Positions 15,129-20,893 of a stretch of DNA of 20,893 bases are shown here, piece after piece. A program made the translations under genes and the position numbers. The stretch comes from Mesoaciditogaceae bacterium. GTDB lineage: Bacteria; Thermotogota; Thermotogae; Mesoaciditogales; Mesoaciditogaceae. The notes below the pieces were generated by a model. It was not told the DNA's origin, did no database searches, and saw nothing but the letters and a program-made list of their open reading frames with translations. The DNA lies in the NCBI GenBank assembly GCA_015486145.1, contig WFSH01000129.1, positions 1-20,893 of the forward strand, written 5' to 3'. Numbering within the stretch: position 1 is the stretch's first letter; each line of letters starts with the position of its first letter.

Positions 15129-16085
15129 ATGGAATATCGTAAAGTTGGAAAATGGGGATTAAAGATAAGTGAGTTGGGTCTTGGATCGTGGTTAACTTTC
15201 GGGAATCAACTTGATGTGGATAACGCTCAAAAATGCATTAGAAAAGCTTTCGACAGCGGGATCAACTTCTTTGACACCGCCGAAGCGTACGCGAGAGGAA
15301 TGGCAGAATTCATACTTGGGCAGGTGTTAAAAGAATTCAGAAGGGAAGATATCGTTGTAACGACCAAAATATTTTGGGGTGGTGAAGGGCCTAACAAAAC
15401 GGGACTGTCCAAAAAACATCTTTTAGAAGGAACTTGGAATTCTTTGAAAAGACTTCAGCTTGACTACGTTGACATAGTTTATTGCCACAGGCCGGATCCA
15501 GATACTCCGATAGAAGAAACAGTCTTTGCCATGGACCAAATAATCAGAAGCGGGCTGGCTTTGTATTGGGGAACATCAGAATGGAGTGCGGAACAATTGG
15601 AAAATGCCCACAAGATGTGTGAAAAATTGAACTGTATGCATCCAATCGTTGAGCAGCCACAATACAACATGCTTTCCCGTAAAAGGGTGGAAGTTGAATA
15701 CCTGCCAATATACGAAAAATATGGAATGGGGCTCACGACTTTCAGTCCGTTGGCTTCCGGGTTGTTAACCGGCAAATACAACGAAGGCATCCCGAAGGGA
15801 AGTAGGCTTGACAGATTTCCGGAAGTGCAAAAATGGATGAAAGAATCTGGCATGTTAAGCAAGAAAACCTTTGAAAAGATCAAAAAACTTGATGGCATAG
15901 CAAAGCAAATTGGCGCGAGTTTGTCCCAGTTATCTTTAGCTTGGATATTAAAAAATCCACGGGTAAGTAGTGTGATACTTGGTGTTAGTAAAATTGAGCA
16001 ACTCGAAGAGAACTTGGAAGCGTTAAAAGTTAAAGAGAAACTTTCGGAAGATGTCATGAAAGAAATAGAGAAAGTGATAGATTAA
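15129..16085 (+). CDS. Aldo/keto reductase, Kv-beta/YghZ-like, without Fe-S tail
   Basis: This is a cytoplasmic NADP(H)-dependent aldo/keto reductase, 318 aa, most like the AKR6 (potassium-channel beta subunit/YghZ) group in motifs. The complete tetrad is D49 and Y54 (FFDTAEAY), K80 (VTTKIFWGG) and H120 (VYCHRPD). Later motifs are SEWSAEQL, TFSPLASGLLTGKY and the C-terminal SVILGVSKIEQLEENL cofactor-binding segment. AGGAGGG is well placed before the ATG. Bacterial relatives reduce methylglyoxal and sugar-type aldehydes; the substrate here is unknown. It is the last gene of the lar operon, 22 bases after the DUF362 gene, and is followed by a palindrome and a terminator. Confidence 0.92.
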   Translation: MEYRKVGKWGLKISELGLGSWLTFGNQLDVDNAQKCIRKAFDSGINFFDTAEAYARGMAEFILGQVLKEFRREDIVVTTKIFWGGEGPNKTGLSKKHLLEGTWNSLKRLQLDYVDIVYCHRPDPDTPIEETVFAMDQIIRSGLALYWGTSEWSAEQLENAHKMCEKLNCMHPIVEQPQYNMLSRKRVEVEYLPIYEKYGMGLTTFSPLASGLLTGKYNEGIPKGSRLDRFPEVQKWMKESGMLSKKTFEKIKKLDGIAKQIGASLSQLSLAWILKNPRVSSVILGVSKIEQLEENLEALKVKEKLSEDVMKEIEKVID

Positions 16086-16092
16086 AAATTTC

Positions 16093-16121
16093 CAAAATTC
16101 ATCACATGTGATTTCATTTTG
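16093..16121. promoter_or_regulatory. Long palindrome after the last gene of the lar operon
   Basis: ATCACATGTGAT (16101-16112) is a perfect 12-base palindrome, extended outward by CAAAAT and ATTTTG with small unequal spacers. It starts 8 bases after the stop at 16085. It may act as an mRNA 3' hairpin together with the terminator that follows, or as a binding site for a dimeric regulator. No T run follows directly. Confidence 0.4.
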
Positions 16122-16138
16122 TAAAAATAGCCACGAAG

Positions 16139-16166
16139 CTTCCCTGATGGGAAGTTTTTTCTTTTT
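16139..16166 (+). terminator. Rho-independent terminator of the lar operon
   Basis: The CTTCCC / GGGAAG stem with a TGAT loop (16139-16154) is followed by TTTTTTCTTTTT (16155-16166). It is a classical intrinsic terminator, 54 bases after the last stop codon of the operon. Confidence 0.85.
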
Positions 16167-16453
16167 AGAAACTCTATTCATAAAAACAAGATATGCCATT
16201 CAACGACGATTTAGACCTGTTTTAACCCAAAAAAAGCGTATTTTGCAAATTATAGGTAATTTTCTTCGTTTTCCTCAAATTATCTTCCATTATCTTGTGA
16301 AATCTTTGTGTAACGACAAATTAAGTACTTCAAATTTTTATCGGATTTTAATTGACTAATCGGTATATCGAAAAATAAGGCTTGTAGAATTTATGCTTGG
16401 AATGACCAAAAGAGTGAATGTTCAAGCAAAAAAATTTAAGGAGGTGACGGGAT
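16167..16453. other. Intergenic region before the P-type ATPase gene
   Basis: This is AT-rich sequence with no gene that I can support; the short frame crossing it has no ribosome site and unconvincing composition. TTGACT at 16352-16357 resembles a -35 element, but no good -10 lies 16-18 bases downstream. The strong ribosome site AAGGAGGTGA (16438-16447) belongs to the ATPase gene at 16454. Confidence 0.5.
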
Positions 16454-18967
16454 ATGATCAAAGAAGAAAAAACCATCGGGAAAATGTCTGTAGATGAGGT
16501 GTTGAAGGAATTTAATTCTTCGGTTGAAGGCCTTTCATCAGAAGAAGCACAAGTTAGACTTAAAGAGTATGGTTTAAATCAATTAGAGGAGAAAAAGCTG
16601 AACCCTGTTCTCAATTTTTTATCTTATTTTTGGGGACCTATCCCGTGGATGATAGAAGTTGCCGCTGTACTTTCTATGATCTTAAGTCACTGGATTGACT
16701 TTTCGATTATTGTATTTTTGCTGGCATTCAACTCTTTAATAGGATTCTTTCAGGAACATCAAGCTTCTAATGCAATTGAGGCTTTGAAAAAGAACCTTGC
16801 ATTGAAAGCACGAGTGAAAAGAGATGGGAAATGGCAAGAAATAGAAGCGTCAAATCTTGTGCCTGGTGACGTGATAAAGCTAATATTAGGGGACGTGATT
16901 CCCGCAGATGTTAAATTCATAAATGGAGATTATATAAGCGTTGATCAATCGGCTTTGACAGGAGAGTCTTTGCCTGTGGATAAAAAAATTGGAGATGTGG
17001 GATACTCTGGTTCCACAGTTAAACAAGGCGAAATGGAAGCGATTGTGACGGCCACAGGAAGTGATACCTATTTTGGAAAAACCGCCAAATTAGTCGCCAA
17101 AACTAAGGTAAAATCACATTTTCAACAAGCCGTGCTACGGATTGGGAACTTCTTGATATTTACAGCGATAGCACTTGTGATACTCTTGGTTGGAATTGAA
17201 ATCACAAGAAATGCATCTTTAGGACCATTAGTAGAATTTGCCTTGATTCTCACAATAGCCTCCATTCCTGTAGCAATGCCAGCGGTGTTATCTGTAACAA
17301 TGGCGCTTGGCGCTTTGGCTCTTTCAAAAATGAAAGCTGTTGTTTCAAAACTTGAATCCATAGAGGAAATGGCAGGAATGGATATACTTTGTTCTGATAA
17401 AACTGGAACTTTAACGCAAAACAAGTTGACACTTCAAGCTCCGATACCCTTTGGCGATGAAGAAGCTCAAAATGTTATTTTATTTGGTGCTCTCTCATCA
17501 AAACAAGAATCTCAAAGTGCTATAGATGCGGCGGTCATAAATGGTCTCAAAGACAAATCCATACTTTCTGATTTTGAAAAATTGAAATTCATTCCTTTCG
17601 ATCCCGTTTCAAAAAGAACAGAAGCTGTAGTTAGAGACAAAAAAACGTCCAAAATTTTCAAGGTCACAATGGGTGCTCCACAGGTGATAGTCGGCATGTG
17701 TGAGCTAAGTGACGAAGAAAAGAACAAGGTAGATAAAAAAATAGAAGAACTGGCGTCAAAAGGTATTAGAACACTTGGAGTGGCCAAGACTGATGAAACA
17801 GGGAAATGGAAATTTTCTGGGATGCTGCCGTTATTGGATCCGCCACGATCTGATTCAGCTCAAACCATTCGTCAAGCCAAAGAACACGGAATAGAGGTCA
17901 AAATGATCACTGGTGATAACATAGCAATAGCAAAAGAAATATCTGCAGAATTGGGACTCGGCACAAATATTTACAGGGCATCTGACATTTTTAAAGGTGA
18001 AAAAAATCAAGAGCACTTTTCAAAGGATGCAATTCAACAAGTTGAAAGAGCGGGAGGGTTTGCTGAAGTATTTCCGGAACATAAATACTACATAGTAAAA
18101 GCTCTGCAAGAAGGTGGGCATATTGTTGGAATGACTGGAGATGGAGTAAATGATGCCCCAGCTTTAAAAGCTGCAGATACCGGAATAGCTGTTAGTGGTG
18201 CGACAGACGCAGCCCGGGCAGCTGCCTCTCTAATTTTGACAGCACCAGGATTATCAGTCATAATAAATGCCATTGAAGAAGCAAGAAAAATATTTGAAAG
18301 AATGAACTCTTACGTGATTTACAGAATAGCAATGACGTTGAGCATAATGCTTTTTGTTGTTGCATCAATGATAACATTCGGGTTTTATCCTTTAACGGCA
18401 ATAGCCCTTATTCTTTTGTCTTTGATGGATGACATTCCAATAATGACAATAGCTTACGATAATACATGGCTTGATCCTAAGCCGGTTAGATGGCAAATGG
18501 GTAAAGTAATTTCCGTTTCAACAGTTTTAGGAATTCTGTCTTTAATTGAAAGCTTTGGCATGTTGTTAATAACGATGAAATGGATTGGGCTTTCTCTTCC
18601 AATGATAGAAACGGCAATGTTTTTGCAATTGGTAGCGGCAGGGCATCTTTTGCTGTTCGTAACTCGTACTAAAAAACATTTCTGGACACGTCCAGGACCT
18701 GCGTCTCCATTATTTTGGGCTATTGTTGGAACACAAATTGTTGCCGTGTTGTTCAGTGGATTTGGAATTCTGATGAGCGAGATACCGTGGTACTTAATAG
18801 GCATAATATGGCTTTACAACGGTGCTTGGATGCTCTTAAATGATTTTGCCAAGATCTTTGTTTATGATTTCATGGATCACAAAATTGCTCATAACAAGCA
18901 TCTTCATCATGGTAAGAAACCGATGCATTATCCGATCAACAAACTCGGTCATCAAAGAGAAGGATGA
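16454..18967 (+). CDS. P3A-type plasma-membrane H+-exporting ATPase
   Basis: This 837-aa inner-membrane pump extrudes protons using ATP. Motifs in order are the N-terminal cation-ATPase domain (about 10-75), TGES (169-172, actuator dephosphorylation), PVAMPAV in membrane segment 4 (272-278), CSDKTGTLT with phosphorylated D315, MITGDN, and MTGDGVNDAPALKAAD. In segment 6 LSLMDDIPIMTIAYDN carries the acidic pair where plant and fungal H+-ATPases have their proton-binding Asp. PVAMP in place of the PEGLP of Ca2+ pumps and the length support the P3A class. The tail is His-rich, with seven His in the last 33 residues. It is a single-gene unit with strong AAGGAGGTGA, and ends at a shared terminator. 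It would help pH homeostasis in acid. Confidence 0.92.
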   Translation: MIKEEKTIGKMSVDEVLKEFNSSVEGLSSEEAQVRLKEYGLNQLEEKKLNPVLNFLSYFWGPIPWMIEVAAVLSMILSHWIDFSIIVFLLAFNSLIGFFQEHQASNAIEALKKNLALKARVKRDGKWQEIEASNLVPGDVIKLILGDVIPADVKFINGDYISVDQSALTGESLPVDKKIGDVGYSGSTVKQGEMEAIVTATGSDTYFGKTAKLVAKTKVKSHFQQAVLRIGNFLIFTAIALVILLVGIEITRNASLGPLVEFALILTIASIPVAMPAVLSVTMALGALALSKMKAVVSKLESIEEMAGMDILCSDKTGTLTQNKLTLQAPIPFGDEEAQNVILFGALSSKQESQSAIDAAVINGLKDKSILSDFEKLKFIPFDPVSKRTEAVVRDKKTSKIFKVTMGAPQVIVGMCELSDEEKNKVDKKIEELASKGIRTLGVAKTDETGKWKFSGMLPLLDPPRSDSAQTIRQAKEHGIEVKMITGDNIAIAKEISAELGLGTNIYRASDIFKGEKNQEHFSKDAIQQVERAGGFAEVFPEHKYYIVKALQEGGHIVGMTGDGVNDAPALKAADTGIAVSGATDAARAAASLILTAPGLSVIINAIEEARKIFERMNSYVIYRIAMTLSIMLFVVASMITFGFYPLTAIALILLSLMDDIPIMTIAYDNTWLDPKPVRWQMGKVISVSTVLGILSLIESFGMLLITMKWIGLSLPMIETAMFLQLVAAGHLLLFVTRTKKHFWTRPGPASPLFWAIVGTQIVAVLFSGFGILMSEIPWYLIGIIWLYNGAWMLLNDFAKIFVYDFMDHKIAHNKHLHHGKKPMHYPINKLGHQREG

Positions 18968-19008
18968 TGTTTATATTCGTTATAACCGTAAATCAACGAT
19001 AATCAATT

Positions 19009-19045
19009 AAAAAATACTCCCGCCTCCTTTGCGGGAGTATTTTTT
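19009..19045. terminator. Bidirectional intrinsic terminator
   Basis: AATACTCCCGC and GCGGGAGTATT form an 11-bp stem around a 7-base loop (19024-19030). It is flanked by A's on the left and T's on the right that extend the pairing and give a U tract on either strand. It lies between the convergent ATPase and nagA genes and can serve both. Confidence 0.9.
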
Positions 19046-19154
19046 AAGACCTCAACTTTTGCAGTTATATCGTTTGAAAAATATTCTTTGATTTATCGCT
19101 TTCCTCCGTTTTCCTATGATTGAATTATACGTACCTGTGAATGAGAAATGGCTG

Positions 19155-20264
19155 TTACACTTCGTAAACGATTTCTCCGTTTAAGTATGTCGTGATGACA
19201 TTTAGTTCTTTGTCTAAGATAACGATGTTGGCTTTGTAACCCTCCTCTATTCTTGCAACATTTTTGATGTTGAGATCTCGTGCTGCGTTGTACGATGAAA
19301 CCTTTGCCAATTCTTGAAGAGAGCAATTGGTAAACTTTTTAAAATTTTTGACCGCTCTGTTGAAAAGCAATGTGCTACCGGCAAGTGTGCCATCGGAGAG
19401 AGTAGCTTTTCCATTCTCAACCTTAACTTTCAATCCCCCAAGATTGTATTCACCATCTTTTAAGCCTGCGGCATCTATCGAATCGGTCACAAGAATAATT
19501 CTATCGGCACCTTTTATTTTGTACACCATATTCACAAATTCTGGAACAAGATGCACACCGTCCACTATCATTTCGAGATGGAAGTCGAGATAGAATCCCG
19601 CACCAACTCCACCAAGTTCTCTGTGATGAAGACCTTTTATGGCGTTGGGAAAATGTGTTATTCGATTCACACCGTGTAGGAATGCACGCTTCATATCTTT
19701 AAAATTTGCATCCATATGTCCCAACGATACGACAACCCCCTGTTTTTTCAAAATTGGGAGTGCATCGTAAAAACCATCGATTTCAGGTGCCATAGTCACA
19801 AGCTTTACCACAGGAGAAAGGACTTGTTTCAACTCTTCCGAAGAGGCGTTTCGGATCACGTTTGGGTTCTGTGCACCTTTTTTCTTCACGTTAATATACG
19901 GTCCTTCATAATGAACTCCATACACGGATGTTTGCGTTTTTCGATGGATATATTTGCCAACCATGTCTGAAACGCGAAGCATGTCTTCTTTCTTTGCCGA
20001 AACTGTTGTGGGAAGAAATGTGGTAACACCTTGGGAGTATAAAAAATGTTCCCACTCCGTGAGTTTCTCCTCGGTGAGGGACATGGTATCGTTACCAACA
20101 CATCCGTGAGTGTGTGGATCGATAAACCCTGGCATCAGTGTGTGTTCGTAGGTGCCGGAATTTGTGGGGCTAACTTTTTCTATCTTTCCATTGCTTATCA
20201 CAACATCACCAACAAACGTGCCTTTTACGGGGTCAACGATCAAAACGTCATTTATTTTTTTCAT
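19155..20264 (-). CDS. nagA: N-acetylglucosamine-6-phosphate deacetylase
   Basis: NagA removes the acetyl group from GlcNAc-6-phosphate in the cytoplasm, giving glucosamine 6-phosphate and acetate for amino-sugar use and wall recycling. The 369-aa amidohydrolase has PGFIDPHTHG (45-54), GVTTFLPTTVSA (79-90), and metal ligands E120 (HYEGPY), H183 (SLGHMDA) and H204 (THFPNA). It also has VDGVHL (234-239) and catalytic D261 in VTDSIDAAG. HTH at 51-53 keeps the second-metal ligands that some NagA proteins lack. AAGGTAAGCG precedes the ATG. It is transcribed toward the ATPase gene. Its upstream region is duplicated, inverted, at the end of the window. Confidence 0.94.
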   Translation of the reverse strand: MKKINDVLIVDPVKGTFVGDVVISNGKIEKVSPTNSGTYEHTLMPGFIDPHTHGCVGNDTMSLTEEKLTEWEHFLYSQGVTTFLPTTVSAKKEDMLRVSDMVGKYIHRKTQTSVYGVHYEGPYINVKKKGAQNPNVIRNASSEELKQVLSPVVKLVTMAPEIDGFYDALPILKKQGVVVSLGHMDANFKDMKRAFLHGVNRITHFPNAIKGLHHRELGGVGAGFYLDFHLEMIVDGVHLVPEFVNMVYKIKGADRIILVTDSIDAAGLKDGEYNLGGLKVKVENGKATLSDGTLAGSTLLFNRAVKNFKKFTNCSLQELAKVSSYNAARDLNIKNVARIEEGYKANIVILDKELNVITTYLNGEIVYEV

Positions 20265-20282
20265 CGCTTACCTTCCCTTTCA

Positions 20283-20370
20283 TCATTTTTTCTCGTGGAT
20301 TAGCGTTAGCATGACACCGATTACCTTATTATTATATACTAAAGACTTTTTAAAATAATGCTTTTCTTTG
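20283..20370. repeat. Left arm of an 88-base inverted repeat (nagA promoter side)
   Basis: This stretch is the reverse complement of 20806-20893 with one mismatch (T at 20359 against the pair of G at 20817). It begins 18 bases upstream of the nagA start and holds the nagA -10 candidate. The window ends at the partner arm, so the repeat may be longer. Confidence 0.95.
20331..20336 (-). promoter_or_regulatory. -10 box of the nagA promoter
   Basis: On the minus strand this reads TATAAT, within TAGTATATAATAATAAGG, 67 bases before the nagA ATG. The -35 at usual spacing is weak (ATTATT). Downstream, GCTAACGCTAA contains a tandem GCTAA pair that could be an operator. The identical arrangement occurs on the + strand at the window end. 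Confidence 0.5.
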
Positions 20371-20397
20371 TGACAATGTGGGAAACCAATTTTTGCT

Positions 20398-20660
20398 GTC
20401 CTGATCTTGATTCAGGACTCGTATTTGATTCAGAATCTCTTCAAAACGAGATTCCGGCTCGGTGGCCGGAATGACCATTTTCACGACTAAAGTAATAGCT
20501 GCGATGAGAGGCACAGGATGTGCCGAGAAAGCGAATCTAAAGGATGTTAGTATGCAGCGTGCTCTGTTTTTTTGTCATTCTGAACTTGATTCAGAATCTC
20601 GATTCACCTTGTTAGTTGCTTGGAGGTCCTGAATAATTCCTACGGAACTTTCAGGATGAC
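20398..20660. repeat. Cluster of REP-like palindromes in mixed orientation
   Basis: Several hairpins share ends of the type GTCATTC / GAATCTC. They are 20398-20418 (GTCCTGA-TCAGGAC), a half unit ending at 20441 (TTGATTCAGAATCTC), 20450-20471 (ATTCCGGC-GCCGGAAT, opposite orientation), 20577-20597 (ATTCTGA-TCAGAAT), and 20625-20658 (TCCTGA-TCAGGA with inner TTCC-GGAA, opposite orientation). A separate GGCACA-TGTGCC hairpin lies near 20510-20524. Alternating orientation resembles the BIME arrays of REP elements. There is no coding capacity. Confidence 0.65.
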
Positions 20661-20692
20661 GTTAAGGTCAAAGAGTCCAAATAAAAGAGCGA

Positions 20693-20803
20693 ATCAGTTT
20701 TGACAAGGCTTCAAAAAAATTACACTCACCGCTTGTAAAACGGTACTAAAATGTCAAAGAACGCTATTATTCGAAATATGTTACCCACACAATCTCGAAG
20801 AGA
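20693..20803 (-). repeat. Second, inverted copy of the repeat at 6672-6776
   Basis: Read on the minus strand this matches 6672-6776 over about 105 bases, with exact runs of 28 (20693-20720) and 13 (20741-20753) bases and scattered changes elsewhere. It abuts the right arm of the 88-base inverted repeat. No intact ORF is seen; the copy interrupts any shared reading frame with a stop, so it is not obviously coding. Confidence 0.7.
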
Positions 20804-20805
20804 TC

Positions 20806-20893
20806 CAAAGAAAAGCGTTATTTTAAAAAGTCTTTAGTATATAATAATAAGGTAATCGGTGTCATGCTAACGCTAATCCACGAGAAAAAATGA
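20806..20893. repeat. Right arm of the 88-base inverted repeat, duplicate promoter facing out
   Basis: This is the partner of 20283-20370, with 87 of 88 positions paired. On the + strand it carries TATAAT at 20840-20845 and the GCTAACGCTAA tandem, exactly as upstream of nagA. It could therefore drive a gene starting beyond the window that is controlled like nagA. The arm is cut by the window end. Confidence 0.95.

Noticed and set aside
16101..16112. ATCACATGTGAT as a Crp/Fnr-type site
   Set aside because: The half-sites are in inverted order and spacing relative to the TGTGA-N6-TCACA pattern, and no promoter lies beside it.
16108..16359. 83-codon frame between the lar operon and the ATPase gene
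   Set aside because: It runs straight through the terminator hairpin and T run at 16139-16166, lacks a ribosome site, and its translated composition looks like noncoding AT-rich DNA.
20398..20660. CRISPR array
   Set aside because: The repeated units differ in sequence and orientation and are unevenly spaced, without uniform spacers; they fit REP-like palindromes.

Overview
The window is about 20.9 kb of AT-rich bacterial DNA, densely coding and arranged in long operons with overlapping stops and starts. Strong AAGGAGG-type ribosome binding sites, frequent AGA/AGG and ATA codons, a sugar-centred gene content and Fe-S-linked aldo/keto reductases suggest a thermophilic anaerobe. The overall look fits Thermotogota best. 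The P3A-type proton pump would suit an acid-tolerant member of that phylum. This placement is inference from style; no phylogenetic marker gene is present.

Layout. (1) 1-451: the tail of an unseen upstream unit, with a hairpin at 73-103 and a long leader. (2) 452-6625, + strand: a sugar operon with two CUT1 ABC permeases, a ROK kinase, a GmhA-type ketose-phosphate isomerase, a deoxyhypusine-synthase-like protein of unknown role, and a PfkB kinase fused to a HAD phosphatase. (3) 6626-6993: an imperfect repeat with short terminal inverted repeats, followed by an extended -10 promoter and a candidate LacI-type operator. (4) 6994-16085, + strand: a nine-gene operon of lacI-type regulator, larE, larB, larC, NiCoT nickel permease, two ferredoxin-tailed aldo/keto reductases, a DUF362 Fe-S protein and a third aldo/keto reductase, closed by a terminator at 16139-16166. 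(5) 16454-18967, + strand: a P3A H+-ATPase on its own. (6) 19155-20264, - strand: nagA, convergent with the ATPase and sharing a two-way terminator. (7) 20283-20893: an 88-base near-perfect inverted repeat that duplicates the nagA promoter region in opposite orientation. It encloses a cluster of REP-like palindromes and a second, inverted copy of the repeat seen at 6.7 kb.

How the genes may work together. LarB, LarC and LarE build the nickel-pincer nucleotide (NPN) cofactor, and the NiCoT permease would supply nickel. The usual client, LarA, is not in the window. The cofactor genes are instead joined to a sugar-type regulator and to NAD(P)H/ferredoxin-linked oxidoreductases. This suggests an NPN-dependent sugar or hydroxy-acid isomerisation with a LarA-family enzyme elsewhere, or an unrecognised client. 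In the first operon the enzyme order kinase, GmhA, HldE-like kinase, HAD phosphatase parallels the heptose-phosphate route (isomerase, 7-phosphate kinase, bisphosphate phosphatase) but sits behind a sugar importer and lacks the nucleotidyltransferase step.

Notable details are a probable ATA start codon for the first aldo/keto reductase, loss of the ROK zinc cysteines, and a Glu in place of the catalytic Asp in the second aldo/keto reductase.
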